Source of the DNA: Kordia sp. SMS9
GTDB lineage: Bacteria > Bacteroidota > Bacteroidia > Flavobacteriales > Flavobacteriaceae
Assembly: GCF_003352465.1 (NCBI RefSeq)
Contig: NZ_CP031153.1
Coordinates: 1,726,465-1,790,464, forward strand
Direction of reading: 5' to 3'
Length of the DNA stretch: 64,000 nt
Of this stretch, positions 28,159 to 37,370 are shown piece by piece (position 1 is the first letter of the stretch; every line of letters begins with the position of its first letter). The translations under genes were made by a program, and so were the position numbers. The notes beneath the pieces were generated by a model, which was given only the letters and a program-made list of their open reading frames with translations, did not search any database and was not told the origin of the DNA.

Positions 28159-28905
28159 ATGAATCTAACGTTGAAAATATGGCGCCAGAAAAGCGCAAAA
28201 GACAAAGGAAAAATAGTTGACTATACAATGAGTGATGTATCACCAGATATGTCGTTTCTTGAAATGCTCGATGTACTAAATCAAGAACTTATTGACAAAG
28301 GAGAAGAACCTATTGCTTTCGATCACGATTGTCGTGAAGGAATTTGCGGTATGTGTTCTATGTTTGTAAACGGTCAGGCACATGGACCTGACAGAGCTAT
28401 CACAGTTTGTCAATTACACATGCGTAGTTTTAAAGATGGTGATACAATTTATATTGAGCCTTGGAGAGCGAAAGCTTTTCCTGTAATTAAAGATTTAATT
28501 GTAGACAGAAGTTCTTTTGATCGCATACAACACGCAGGAGGATTTATCTCGGTAAATACGTCTGGAAATACACAAGATGCAAATGCAATTCCTATTAACA
28601 AACATGATGCAGATGCAGCTTTTGATGCAGCCACTTGTATAGGTTGTGGTGCGTGTGTAGCAAGTTGTAAAAACTCAAGTGCAATGTTATTTGTATCTGC
28701 AAAAGTATCGCAATTTGCATTGTTACCACAAGGACAAGTGGAAGCAACAGATCGTGTCATGAACATGGTAAAGCAAATGGATGCTGAAGGTTTTGGAAAC
28801 TGTACCAACACAGGTGCTTGCGAAGTAGAATGCCCAAAAGGAATTTCTCTAGAAAATATTGCACGTATGAATCGTGAGTATTTAAAAGCATCTTTTAAAG
28901 GATAA
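28159..28905 (+). CDS. sdhB: Succinate dehydrogenase iron-sulfur subunit
   Basis: A 248-residue iron-sulfur protein linking the flavin of SdhA to the heme subunit. The N-terminal ferredoxin domain carries the 2Fe-2S motif in [16 protein letters not shown] with the distal Cys in ITVCQL. The C-terminal domain has [11 protein letters not shown] for the 4Fe-4S cluster and the [12 protein letters not shown] region for the 3Fe-4S and remaining ligands. The 79-base gap after sdhA holds a CTCAATACTCAATACTCAAT repeat at 28120-28139 and is longer than the usual operon spacing. A terminator follows the stop. The gene is complete and typical. Confidence 0.96.
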   Translation: MNLTLKIWRQKSAKDKGKIVDYTMSDVSPDMSFLEMLDVLNQELIDKGEEPIAFDHDCREGICGMCSMFVNGQAHGPDRAITVCQLHMRSFKDGDTIYIEPWRAKAFPVIKDLIVDRSSFDRIQHAGGFISVNTSGNTQDANAIPINKHDADAAFDAATCIGCGACVASCKNSSAMLFVSAKVSQFALLPQGQVEATDRVMNMVKQMDAEGFGNCTNTGACEVECPKGISLENIARMNREYLKASFKG

Positions 28906-28926
28906 AAAATCATCCTATATATTTAC

Positions 28927-28959
28927 AAAATCCCAAGTATAATCTGCTTGGGATTTTTT
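28927..28959 (+). terminator. Terminator of sdhCAB
   Basis: AAATCCCAAG at 28928-28937 pairs with CTTGGGATTT at 28947-28956 across a 9-base loop, with a T-rich tail. It ends the operon before the M28 lipoprotein gene. Confidence 0.85.
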
Positions 28960-28979
28960 ATATTCATCAAAAAATTACC

Positions 28980-29897
28980 ATGAAACTATCAAAAATCTTT
29001 CTTGTCTGCTTGTTGTTGTTTGTAAGCTGTAAAACTGAAAAAAAAGAAGCGCCTCAAAAATCAGAAACGCTTGAAACTACATACGATTTTTCAAAGAGGA
29101 ACTTATTAAAGCATATTGAAACATTATCGTCAGATGAATTTGAAGGACGTGAAACAGGCACTAAAGGAGCTAAAAAAGCAAAACAATATATTCGTGGAGA
29201 ATTTAAACGATTAGGCGTACAACCTTTGGGAGAAACCTATGAGCAACCATTTCCGATGCCAGAAACTTCAAAAATTGCACAAGGTGAAAATATCATCGGA
29301 TTCATCAAAGGAAGCTTGACACCGAATGAATATATTGTCATTTCTGCTCATTACGATCATGAAGGAATTAAAAATGGTAAAATTTACAATGGCGCAGACG
29401 ATGATGCTTCTGGAATAAGTGCGTTGTTCGCTTTCGCGGAATATTTCCAAGAAAATCCACCCAAACATTCCGTGATTTTAGCGGCGTTTGATGCAGAAGA
29501 AAAAGGGTTGGTCGGTTCGTATTTCTATGTGGAAAACCCAATTATTGAAAAGTCGCAGCTTCAACTGAATATCAATATGGATATGATCAGCCGTAGTGAA
29601 AAAAACGAATTATATGCTGTTGGTCCGCAACACTATCCACAATACAAATCAGTAGTAGAAAATACGCAAACCAGCGGAAACGTCATCTTAAAAATTGGTC
29701 ATGAAGAATGGACATTTGCGAGCGATCACGCAGGATTTCACAAGGCAGAAATTCCGTTTATTTATTTTGGAGTAGAAGATCACGAAGATTACCACAAACC
29801 AACAGATGATTTTGAAAATATTCATCCAGAATTCTACACAAATGCAGTGCAAACGATCATTACATTTTTTAAAGCGGTAGACAGTAAAAAACTATAA
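28980..29897 (+). CDS. M28 family zinc peptidase lipoprotein
   Basis: A 305-residue exported lipoprotein peptidase. MKLSKIFLVCLLLFVSC ends at the acylated Cys of the lipobox, so the protein is membrane-anchored. The M28 co-catalytic zinc ligands appear in order: His and Asp in ISAHYDHEG, Asp in YNGADDDASG, Glu in FDAEEKGLVG, Asp in NINMDMISR and a late His in SDHAGFHKAEIP. This makes it an aminopeptidase/carboxypeptidase type enzyme of the family, probably cutting peptides outside the inner membrane. The gene lies between two terminators, so it is likely its own transcript. Length is within the family range. Confidence 0.93.
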   Translation: MKLSKIFLVCLLLFVSCKTEKKEAPQKSETLETTYDFSKRNLLKHIETLSSDEFEGRETGTKGAKKAKQYIRGEFKRLGVQPLGETYEQPFPMPETSKIAQGENIIGFIKGSLTPNEYIVISAHYDHEGIKNGKIYNGADDDASGISALFAFAEYFQENPPKHSVILAAFDAEEKGLVGSYFYVENPIIEKSQLQLNINMDMISRSEKNELYAVGPQHYPQYKSVVENTQTSGNVILKIGHEEWTFASDHAGFHKAEIPFIYFGVEDHEDYHKPTDDFENIHPEFYTNAVQTIITFFKAVDSKKL

Positions 29898-29920
29898 GTA
29901 GATCACACTAAAATATACTA

Positions 29921-29951
29921 GCGAATATCTTGATTGATGTTCGCTTTTTTT
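29921..29951 (+). terminator. Terminator after the M28 peptidase gene
   Basis: GCGAATATC at 29921-29929 pairs with GATGTTCGC at 29936-29944 (one wobble) around a TTGATT loop and is followed by a run of seven T. Confidence 0.85.
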
Positions 29952-29971
29952 GTTTCATAACTATAAAATAG

Positions 29972-30003
29972 TGTTCAGAACATTATATGATATGTTCAGA
30001 ACA
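29972..30003 (+). promoter_or_regulatory. Tandem TGTTCAGAACA palindromes (candidate operator)
   Basis: The 11-base palindrome TGTTCAGAACA occurs twice, at 29972-29982 and 29993-30003, exactly 21 bases apart, which puts both on the same face of the helix. They lie just upstream of a TATATTTG box at 30033-30040, so their centres fall about 69 and 48 bases before the predicted transcription start. That fits an activator or a cooperative dimer-binding regulator. Confidence 0.55.
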
Positions 30004-30032
30004 TTTAAGAAGCTGTAGAGGGCTTTTCAAAT

Positions 30033-30040
30033 TATATTTG
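30033..30040 (+). promoter_or_regulatory. -7 box of the FG-GAP protein gene
   Basis: TATATTTG fits the Bacteroidota TAnnTTTG box and lies 41 bases before the ATG at 30081. No convincing TTG -33 element accompanies it, which is consistent with an activator acting at the palindromes upstream. Confidence 0.5.
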
Positions 30041-30080
30041 TCCTTGCTAACCTACAATAAACACTCAAATCTTAACAACA

Positions 30081-31403
30081 ATGAAACAAAAACTACTTTT
30101 TTTATTATGTGCTCTTTGCACTTATGTACTAACAGCACAAGCTGTATTTCCAGACACATTCGAGTTTCGAGGAATAAATTCCAATGCTCCTGATGTGGGC
30201 GTAGTGCCAGCTCCTGGACCAAATCCTGCGGGTTTAGATGTTGCCGTTTTACCGACACTAACTGGGAGACTCAGCGCACCAGTATTGGTAGATTTAGATG
30301 GCGATGGTGATTTAGACATGGTTTCTGGCGCACAAGCTGCGGATGGAAAATTATTTTACTTTGAAAACACAGGTTCTGCTACGGCTCCAAATTGGGTGCA
30401 AACAGCACAACCAGCATTAGATGCCGTTGCCATTGCTCCAGGAGGAAATAATGAAACAAAAGGTCAATTTATAGACATCGATGATGATGGTGATTTTGAT
30501 TTATTTTTGGCGACTAAAAATGATATAAATCAATTTAACTTCAATGATATTCATTACTATCAAAACACAGGAACCGCTACAGCACCAAATTTTGTAGAAG
30601 CTACCATTTCTGGAATATTAAATCAGAACATCGCAAACTTTCCAGGTCTTGGATTTGTCGATTTAGATAATGACGATGACTACGATATGGTCGGTATAGG
30701 AAGTGATTCCATATCGTATCTTGAAAATACAGGAACGAAAATAGCGCCAATGTTTGAACGTAGATTGCATTTAGACAATCCTTGGGATATGAATACAGGA
30801 ACAGGAGTATTGGATCGTAACTGGCCACACGGAGACATATTGGTAACAATGCCTAGTTTTGAAGACGTAGATCGTGATGGTGACTTTGATTTAATTGTGG
30901 GAACGGATACAGGATTGGTACGTTGGGTAGAAAATATCGGTACACCTACAGCGCCAGATTTTGGAACGTATGCATATCAAAATATGACAGGAGATTTAGA
31001 AACATTCGATTTTGGTCAGTTTGCAACGGTTAGTTTTGGAGATGTAAATGATGATGGAGTCTTAGATGCTATTTTAGGATCGTTTAGTCCTGGGTATTTT
31101 GCTTGGTTTGAAGGTGTATTGACAATGCCGCTAAGCATTGAAGAAGAAAGTATCGCCACAATAACCGTAAGTCCAAATCCTGTAAAAGATATATTAACAG
31201 TAGCATTTAAGAGCAATCAAGCAAATAAAACGAGCATAACTATGTATAGCATCACAGGGCAAATGGTATACAATAGCGACACACATGTTCAAAATCAAGG
31301 GCGTGTACAAATTGATGTTTCTAAATTGCAATCAGGGTTATATTTCTTGAACATTAAAAGCAATAATGGTCAAACAATTGTCAAGAAAATTACTGTAAAC
31401 TAA
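30081..31403 (+). CDS. FG-GAP/VCBS repeat protein with T9SS sorting domain
   Basis: A 440-residue exported protein. MKQKLLFLLCALCTYVLTAQA is the signal peptide. Five calcium-loop repeats of the FG-GAP/VCBS type are visible (DLDGDGDLDMVSG, DIDDDGDFDLFL, DLDNDDDYDMVG, DVDRDGDFDLIVG, DVNDDGVLDAILG), suggesting an integrin-like beta-propeller. Cell-surface binding is probable from the family. The last ~75 residues (TVSPNPVKDILTVAF to TIVKKITVN) form a T9SS type A sorting domain. The gene has its own promoter with two palindromic operators and is probably controlled separately from neighbours. No enzymatic motif was seen. Confidence 0.88.
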   Translation: MKQKLLFLLCALCTYVLTAQAVFPDTFEFRGINSNAPDVGVVPAPGPNPAGLDVAVLPTLTGRLSAPVLVDLDGDGDLDMVSGAQAADGKLFYFENTGSATAPNWVQTAQPALDAVAIAPGGNNETKGQFIDIDDDGDFDLFLATKNDINQFNFNDIHYYQNTGTATAPNFVEATISGILNQNIANFPGLGFVDLDNDDDYDMVGIGSDSISYLENTGTKIAPMFERRLHLDNPWDMNTGTGVLDRNWPHGDILVTMPSFEDVDRDGDFDLIVGTDTGLVRWVENIGTPTAPDFGTYAYQNMTGDLETFDFGQFATVSFGDVNDDGVLDAILGSFSPGYFAWFEGVLTMPLSIEEESIATITVSPNPVKDILTVAFKSNQANKTSITMYSITGQMVYNSDTHVQNQGRVQIDVSKLQSGLYFLNIKSNNGQTIVKKITVN

Positions 31404-31464
31404 TACAAACAGTAATATCAGTGTTAAAAAAGGAGATCTATTTCATAATAAGGTAGGTCTCCTA

Positions 31465-31493
31465 TTGATGTTTAAAAACATATAGTATTTTTG
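31465..31493 (+). promoter_or_regulatory. Promoter of the TPR histidine kinase gene
   Basis: TTG at 31465-31467 and TATTTTTG at 31486-31493 match Bacteroidota elements with an 18-base gap. The ATG at 31528 is 34 bases downstream of the box. Confidence 0.55.
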
Positions 31494-31527
31494 TGTAAAC
31501 CAAAGCTAACCATGAAATAGATAAACT

Positions 31528-33579
31528 ATGTCTATAAAACCTCTCAAATACTATATGTTAATAGCAGCATTCTTTGCTGTTTTTTGTGTTTCTGCACAAC
31601 AACCAAACATTCAAAAAAAATACGATAGCCTCTCAGCAGTACTTTCCAAAACACAACATAAGGATAGTGTTATTCTCTTGTTGAAACAGCAGCAAGAACT
31701 TGCAGAAGCCTTACATAACACGTCGGAACAAATTAAAGTATTCACGAGACTTGCCGCAAGCTCAACTCGTGGAAGTGATGCACAAGCAATCTATTTAAAA
31801 AAGGCGTATGCACTTGCAGAAGCCACAAAAGATACTGTTGCGCTTATTCAAACTTCCATACAACTAGCGAGAGCCTATCAAGTTAAAAACGAATATACCC
31901 AAGCATTATCGCATGTAAATAACTCTTTGAAACTGTCGGAGGAAACGGCTAATAAAATCACCATGATTGAAGGATATTCCGTAAGAGCTAATATCAACAA
32001 CAATATTTCTCAAAAAGCAGAAGCCATCAAAGATTTGAATAGTGCGAAGAAAATTGCATTACAACTTCCCGAAAAGGAAGAACAATTAATTCCTATTTTA
32101 AAAACACAAAGTTTTATCTACTATTCCAATGGTCAATACAAAGAAGGTTTGGCAATATTAGACGAAGTTGTCGCGCTCTATGAAAATGCCGAAAAATATC
32201 GCAGTAGTTCTATTTGGCGAAATAACAAAGCGATGATTCATCTGAGTTGCGCTTGTGTTTCCATTGAAGAACAAAAAGAAAACCTATATACGTCTATTAA
32301 AAATGCTAAAAAAATCAACTTCAACGCAGGAGAAGCTTATGCAAATGTGCATTTGGCACGCGTACTAAAGAGTGAAAATAAAATGGATAGTGCGTACTTT
32401 TATTTGGAAGAAGCGAGCAAAATACAATTGGGGAGAAGGTCCAAAAGTTTCAACGGATATCTAAATCAGACAAAAGGAGATTTCTGGGCAACCAAAAACA
32501 ACGCAAATCAAGCCATCAAATATTTCACAAAGGCGTATGACATTTGGGATGAATTGAATGTACTGAAAGATAAACAGTACACAGCAAAAGCCTTGGCAGA
32601 TTTTTACCAACGAAAAAACAATCCAAAAGAAGCGTACAAGTATTTGGAAATATATACTAAAATTAAAGACTCCGCATTTAGCAAACAAAAAGTAGAAGAA
32701 CTCAAAGAAATTGAGCTGACGTACGAATTTGAAAAGCAGCAATACAAAGACAGCATTCAAAACGCAGAAGCTTTAGCGGTGTTGGATTTAAAACAACAAA
32801 ACGAACTTCAAGAAGAACGCCACGTACAACAAATTTTACTCGGATTATTTGTCGTGGCTTTAGCGTTGGGCGGATTTGCCTATTATGCGTATCAACGAAA
32901 AAAGAAAACGTCTAAAATTCTGGATGAAAAAAATAAAATCATCGAAAAAGCCTTGCAGGAAAAGCAGCTTTTACTAAAAGAAGTCCATCATCGGGTAAAA
33001 AATAATTTTCAAATTGTGTCGAGTCTGCTCGAATTGCAAACCAAAGGAATTGAAGATGAAAAAGCGTTAGACTTAGCCAATGAAGGGAAAAACAGAGTCA
33101 AGTCGATGGCGTTAATTCACCAAAAACTCTATCAAAATGATACAGGTTTAATCGACTTTGACGAATACATCAACGTGTTGGTCAAAGAGCTTTCCTACAT
33201 GTACGCTTCTGACAAAAAAGTAGCAACAAATATCAACACAGAAAACATGCAGTTTGACATTGATACGGCAATTCCGTTGGGTTTAATTGTCAACGAACTC
33301 ATTACCAATGCGTATAAATATGCGTTTGACGCTGCGGCGGATAATACACTCAACATCTCTATCAATAAACTGAACGAAGACGAATACAAATTGGTCGTGG
33401 CAGACAATGGAAAAGGAATAGATGATGCGATCGACTTGGCAAAAGTAAAAAGTTTAGGATTGCGTTTGGTGCGTCGTCTTACAAAACAATTGCAAGGACA
33501 ATTTACGTTGGACAATACCAAAGGCGCCACGTTTGAAATTATCTTTAAAGACACGCAAAAAAGAGCCTTATTAGACTAA
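31528..33579 (+). CDS. TPR-containing sensor histidine kinase (HisKA_2 type)
   Basis: A 683-residue signal-transduction kinase. A signal-like hydrophobic start (YYMLIAAFFAVFCVSAQ) leads to a periplasmic region of tetratricopeptide repeats (about residues 50-420). One transmembrane helix follows (LLGLFVVALALGGFAYYAYQ, near 435-455), then a cytoplasmic kinase. KEVHHRVKNNFQIVSSLLELQ carries the phospho-acceptor His488 of the HisKA_2 family. The HATPase domain shows the N-box NELITNAYKYAF and VVADNGKGI. The response-regulator gene begins 8 bases after the stop, and the two form a two-component pair. The stimulus is unknown; TPRs imply a protein or peptide partner. Confidence 0.92.
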   Translation: MSIKPLKYYMLIAAFFAVFCVSAQQPNIQKKYDSLSAVLSKTQHKDSVILLLKQQQELAEALHNTSEQIKVFTRLAASSTRGSDAQAIYLKKAYALAEATKDTVALIQTSIQLARAYQVKNEYTQALSHVNNSLKLSEETANKITMIEGYSVRANINNNISQKAEAIKDLNSAKKIALQLPEKEEQLIPILKTQSFIYYSNGQYKEGLAILDEVVALYENAEKYRSSSIWRNNKAMIHLSCACVSIEEQKENLYTSIKNAKKINFNAGEAYANVHLARVLKSENKMDSAYFYLEEASKIQLGRRSKSFNGYLNQTKGDFWATKNNANQAIKYFTKAYDIWDELNVLKDKQYTAKALADFYQRKNNPKEAYKYLEIYTKIKDSAFSKQKVEELKEIELTYEFEKQQYKDSIQNAEALAVLDLKQQNELQEERHVQQILLGLFVVALALGGFAYYAYQRKKKTSKILDEKNKIIEKALQEKQLLLKEVHHRVKNNFQIVSSLLELQTKGIEDEKALDLANEGKNRVKSMALIHQKLYQNDTGLIDFDEYINVLVKELSYMYASDKKVATNINTENMQFDIDTAIPLGLIVNELITNAYKYAFDAAADNTLNISINKLNEDEYKLVVADNGKGIDDAIDLAKVKSLGLRLVRRLTKQLQGQFTLDNTKGATFEIIFKDTQKRALLD

Positions 33580-33586
33580 TCACGAT

Positions 33587-34309
33587 ATGAGCAAAGTAAA
33601 AATAGTAGTAGTAGAAGACGAAATTATCATTGCAGATAACATTTGCGATACCTTGGAAGATTTGGGCTATGAAGCATTAGAACCCGCAATTAATTATACG
33701 GAAGCCATCGAACTTATAGAAGCAGAAAAACCCGATTTGGCAATCTTAGACATTCAACTTTCAGGAAGAAAAACAGGCATTGACATTGCCGAGAAAATTC
33801 GAAAAGATTATGATTTTCCGTTCATATTTTTAACCTCAAACTCAGATCCGTTAACGGTTTCACAAGCCAAAAAAGTAATGCCGCCAGCGTACTTAGTAAA
33901 ACCGTTTACCAAAGACGAATTGTACACCTCTATCGAAATTGCATTATACAACTATTCCAAGCGAATTGGAGAAGTCAATGATGAAGAATTGATCATCAAA
34001 GATGCGTTTTTTATCAAAGAAAAAAATGTATTCATCAAGCTAAAATTTGAAGACATCCTCTTTATCAAAAGTGAACACGTATATGCAGAAATTCAGTTAA
34101 AAAACAATCAAAAACATCTTATTCGCGGCAATTTGAACAAAATCATTACCAAACTTAATAAAAAATTTGTGCGCGTGCACCGCAGTTATATTGTCAATCT
34201 AGACTATTTAGAGCAAATAGATCAGAGTAACATTATGATTCTAAATAACAACATTCCGATTGGGAAAAAATACAAAGATGATTTATTGCAAAAAATAAAC
34301 TTGTTATAG
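33587..34309 (+). CDS. LytTR-family response regulator
   Basis: A 240-residue two-domain regulator. The N-terminal receiver has the acidic pair in VVEDEIII, the phospho-acceptor Asp55 in LAILDIQLSG, and the conserved Lys in YLVKPFTKDEL. The C-terminal LytTR DNA-binding domain ends with KKFVRVHRSYIVNLDYLEQI, the typical beta-strand signature (FVRVHRSYIVN). It is 8 bases downstream of its kinase and should be phosphorylated by it. LytTR regulators bind direct repeats, but no site was identified. Downstream is a MutS-like gene after 141 bases, so that is probably a separate unit. Confidence 0.94.
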   Translation: MSKVKIVVVEDEIIIADNICDTLEDLGYEALEPAINYTEAIELIEAEKPDLAILDIQLSGRKTGIDIAEKIRKDYDFPFIFLTSNSDPLTVSQAKKVMPPAYLVKPFTKDELYTSIEIALYNYSKRIGEVNDEELIIKDAFFIKEKNVFIKLKFEDILFIKSEHVYAEIQLKNNQKHLIRGNLNKIITKLNKKFVRVHRSYIVNLDYLEQIDQSNIMILNNNIPIGKKYKDDLLQKINLL

Positions 34310-34450
34310 TACATCTGTAAAACAGCGAAAAAGTTGCGTAACCTATCTGTAACTGTTAAACTTTTGTAAGAATAAAAACGAACCGCTGTAAACCTTATTG
34401 GTTTTGCAATTTTTTTTGTTTCTTGGCGAGATATTTCTCAGAATACCATC

Positions 34451-36226
34451 ATGCAAAACCCGAAAGACTTTTACACACAACAGAAAGCCACATTTGAAGC
34501 CGAATTAAAAATACAACGCCGAAAACTGAATCAGTCAAGTGTACTTCGTTTGATTGTTTTTTTAAGTATAGCTTTCGCGATATATCTCTTTTTTGGACAA
34601 TGGGGTTATGTAATATTGGCTTCCGTAATTGGAATGGCAATCTTTCTATTCTTAGTCTTTCGTCATTCAGATTTGGTCTATAAAAGCAACAAACTAAAAG
34701 CCTTAATTCAGTGCAATCAATTAGAGTTGGATGTTTTGAATGGCGATCTTTCCAAACTGCCTACGGGCGAAGAATTTTTAGATGCTTCACACGAATTTAG
34801 TTACGATATTGATCTCTTTGGAACTGCTTCGTTCTTTCAATATTTGAATCGTGCCACAACCAAAGAGGGAAAAAATGAATTGGCAGGATTGTTAGCAAGC
34901 AATGATATTTCTGACATTGCAAAACGCCAAGAAGCCATACAAGAATTGACGAAAAAAGCAGATTGGCGACAACATTTTTCAGCGATTGCCTTGCTCATTA
35001 AAGTAGAAACAACTTCGAAAGAAATCATCAATTGGTTGCACAATTACAAAAGTTTCATTCCAAAATCTATCAAGTATTTGCCACTTCTATTTTCAATACT
35101 TTCCATTACGGTTATTACCTTGGTTTCCTTGCAAATACTACCATTTCTGGCAGCTTTATTGTGGCTTTTTTTGGGATTGGGAATTACGGGAAAATTCTTA
35201 AAAAGCATCAACCAACTTTCCAACAATACCAACAAAGCGAAAGATACGTTTCAACAATACGGACAACTTTTACAACGCATTGAAACAGCAACATTTTCAT
35301 CGGAATTACTAAAAGAAAAACAGCAAAACATTCAAGCCGACGTTCAAAAAGCGTCTACCTTAGTCAACGGATTTTCCAAACGAATTGATGCGTTGGACAA
35401 CCGAAACAACATCTTAGTTGGGATCTTTTTAAATGGTTTTTTACTGTGGGATATTTTAAAGTCGTATCAAATCGAAATTTGGATTGACAAGCACAGCACA
35501 AAAGTGGCGCAATGGTTTGAAGTCGTTACTTTTTTTGATGCCTACAACAGTTTAGGAAACTTTGCGTTCAATCATCCGAAATTCAGTTATCCAACGATTG
35601 ATGCTTCTGTGAAAGAAGTGATGCATGCGGAAAAATTAGGACATCCATTATTGCGCACGAACAACCGAATTGACAACGATTTTACCATTGGAAATTCAGA
35701 GTTTTTCATTGTCACTGGCGCAAACATGGCGGGAAAAAGTACGTTTCTCCGAACGGTTTCGTTAAGTATTGTCATGTCTAATGTCGGATTTCCCATTTGT
35801 GCAAAACAAGCAACCTATTCGCCCATAAAACTCATTACGAGCATGCGTACCACAGATTCGCTCGCGGAAGGTGCTTCGTATTTCTTTTCAGAATTGCAAC
35901 GCTTAAAAATGATTGTAGACAGAATTGAAAATGATACGTATTTCATCATTTTAGATGAAATTTTGAAAGGAACCAATAGTCATGACAAAGCCATGGGATC
36001 GAAGAAAATTGTGCAAAAACTCGCTTCGCAAAACGCAGCAGGCATCATTGCAACGCACGATTTGAGTTTGTGCGAATTGGAAAACGAAATTGATCAAGTG
36101 AAAAACTATTTCTTTGATGCAGAAATCATCAACGACGAACTCTTCTTTGGGTATTTACTCAAAAAAGGCATCTGTTCCAACATGAATGCTTCGTTCTTAT
36201 TGAAGAAAATGGAAATTGTAGAATAA
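34451..36226 (+). CDS. Membrane-anchored MutS-like ATPase
   Basis: A 591-residue protein with the C-terminal ATPase of the MutS family. GANMAGKSTFLRTVSLS is the Walker A motif, FIILDEILKGTNSHDK holds Walker B, and IIATHDLSLCELE follows. The lever/clamp helices precede them. The N-terminal mismatch-binding domain with its FxE motif is missing, and two long hydrophobic regions stand in its place (about residues 28-75 and 200-240). This is not a normal MutS (about 860 residues) and is unlikely to do classical mismatch repair. It probably attaches to the inner membrane with the ATPase in the cytoplasm. The next gene starts 14 bases downstream with TTG. Confidence 0.88.
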   Translation: MQNPKDFYTQQKATFEAELKIQRRKLNQSSVLRLIVFLSIAFAIYLFFGQWGYVILASVIGMAIFLFLVFRHSDLVYKSNKLKALIQCNQLELDVLNGDLSKLPTGEEFLDASHEFSYDIDLFGTASFFQYLNRATTKEGKNELAGLLASNDISDIAKRQEAIQELTKKADWRQHFSAIALLIKVETTSKEIINWLHNYKSFIPKSIKYLPLLFSILSITVITLVSLQILPFLAALLWLFLGLGITGKFLKSINQLSNNTNKAKDTFQQYGQLLQRIETATFSSELLKEKQQNIQADVQKASTLVNGFSKRIDALDNRNNILVGIFLNGFLLWDILKSYQIEIWIDKHSTKVAQWFEVVTFFDAYNSLGNFAFNHPKFSYPTIDASVKEVMHAEKLGHPLLRTNNRIDNDFTIGNSEFFIVTGANMAGKSTFLRTVSLSIVMSNVGFPICAKQATYSPIKLITSMRTTDSLAEGASYFFSELQRLKMIVDRIENDTYFIILDEILKGTNSHDKAMGSKKIVQKLASQNAAGIIATHDLSLCELENEIDQVKNYFFDAEIINDELFFGYLLKKGICSNMNASFLLKKMEIVE

Positions 36227-36240
36227 TAAAGCAACGTACT

Positions 36241-36654
36241 TTGATAAAAAGAGCACTACTCCTAACCATCATACTACATTCCATAATTTTCATTGGAATT
36301 CCAGAGGCGCATGGTTATGTAGTCATGGTAATGTTCGATTTTATCAGTATTCCAGCAATCATCCGCAACGGAATTGAATTCTCAAAAGGTTCCTTTTTAG
36401 GAAACAGTTTGATGCTTATCGGATTGATTTCATTGATTGGAAAGATTATATTAATTAGGAAGTTGTTTTCTAAAAAAATAGCAGAAAAAAAAGTGGCAAT
36501 ATATATAGGTTTGGTATTATTGTTCGTTGCTTTTATCGTAATCATTATTGGAGTTTTACAAATTGATACATTTTTAGTTGCCGTTACTTTTGGAAGTGGA
36601 ATTCCGTTTTTAATGTATGCCGGAAGAGTTGTATACCTACTGCAAAAAAAGTAA
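36241..36654 (+). CDS. Small multi-helix membrane protein
   Basis: A 137-residue protein with about four transmembrane segments (LLTIILHSIIFIGI, LMLIGLISLIGKIILI, IYIGLVLLFVAFIVIIIGVLQI, and a C-terminal one). It starts with TTG at 36241; there is no in-frame ATG before the first helix, which supports this start. It lies 14 bases after the MutS-like gene and is probably translated from the same transcript. No family was recognised. Partnership with the membrane-anchored MutS-like protein is possible from spacing alone. Confidence 0.6.
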   Translation: MIKRALLLTIILHSIIFIGIPEAHGYVVMVMFDFISIPAIIRNGIEFSKGSFLGNSLMLIGLISLIGKIILIRKLFSKKIAEKKVAIYIGLVLLFVAFIVIIIGVLQIDTFLVAVTFGSGIPFLMYAGRVVYLLQKK

Positions 36655-36803
36655 TCTCATATAAATATTTCTTATAAACAGATTGTGTCAAAAAATCTAT
36701 TTTAACATAATTTCTCGTGTTAATGTATTATTTTAGAAACTGTTAATTCAAAAGTATACGTGAAAACATAAGGTTTTTACGAGTTCAAAAAATCTGTTTT
36801 TGC

Positions 36804-37370
36804 ATGCCGTTAAAATATCTCCACATCAACGAAAAGCATCACAAAAAACAACTGATCATTTCGCATCAGCAAGTCGCTATTTTAAAAAACTTCTTGACCG
36901 ATTTGATCAAAAGTGAAGTCTTGATTATCAATACGAATTTAGGTTTGGAATTGTATTACGAATCTATGTACGATTGCACACAAATGATCAAAGATACATT
37001 CGCCATTGTTGCTTGTAAAAAATGTAACACAGAAGATAGGTATCGTTTTTTTTCTTTTCAAAGCGAAGAGGAAATTCAACACTTTATGAATGTTTCCATG
37101 CAAAAATTGGCAAAAATGCCATTATTTGTAAGTTATACAAAAAGCATGTTGCGCCAACTCAACGCACAGTTTGAAACCAACCGAAAATTGATTGGAAGCT
37201 TGTTAGAAATTTGGAATGAAATCAGCAGAACCATTCGCTACAAAGGAATTGATCTTCGTAAAATTCAAAACTTTCGAAACGACTTTCAAGCCATTTATAT
37301 CAACAATGTTGAAAACGACACGCTCAAAGGATTGTTCAAAGAAATGCTTGAAAAAAAACACTTGAATTGA
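36804..37370 (+). CDS. Hypothetical cytoplasmic protein
   Basis: A 188-residue protein of unknown family. It has no signal peptide or membrane segment. The sequence is mostly helical and basic, with a single CKKC pair near residue 70 (IVACKKCNTEDRYRF), which might bind metal. The C-terminal half (RQLNAQFETNRKLIGSLLEIWNE) is an amphipathic helix. It lies 149 bases after the small membrane-protein gene and 184 before the aminotransferase. The spacer downstream holds copies of the AAGCTCAGTG and TCGAGCGCAGTCGAGA repeats. No operon relation can be proven. Confidence 0.6.
   Translation: MPLKYLHINEKHHKKQLIISHQQVAILKNFLTDLIKSEVLIINTNLGLELYYESMYDCTQMIKDTFAIVACKKCNTEDRYRFFSFQSEEEIQHFMNVSMQKLAKMPLFVSYTKSMLRQLNAQFETNRKLIGSLLEIWNEISRTIRYKGIDLRKIQNFRNDFQAIYINNVENDTLKGLFKEMLEKKHLN

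Noticed and set aside
30081..31403. Asp-rich repeats as EF-hands or cadherin domains
   Set aside because: The DxDxDxD loops recur at FG-GAP/VCBS spacing with the following DLIVG-type strand, which fits propeller calcium loops better than EF-hands.
31428..31462. Possible terminator after the FG-GAP gene
   Set aside because: GGAGATCTA and TAGGTCTCC can pair but the stem has mismatches, a long loop and no T-run, so it is only a weak hairpin.
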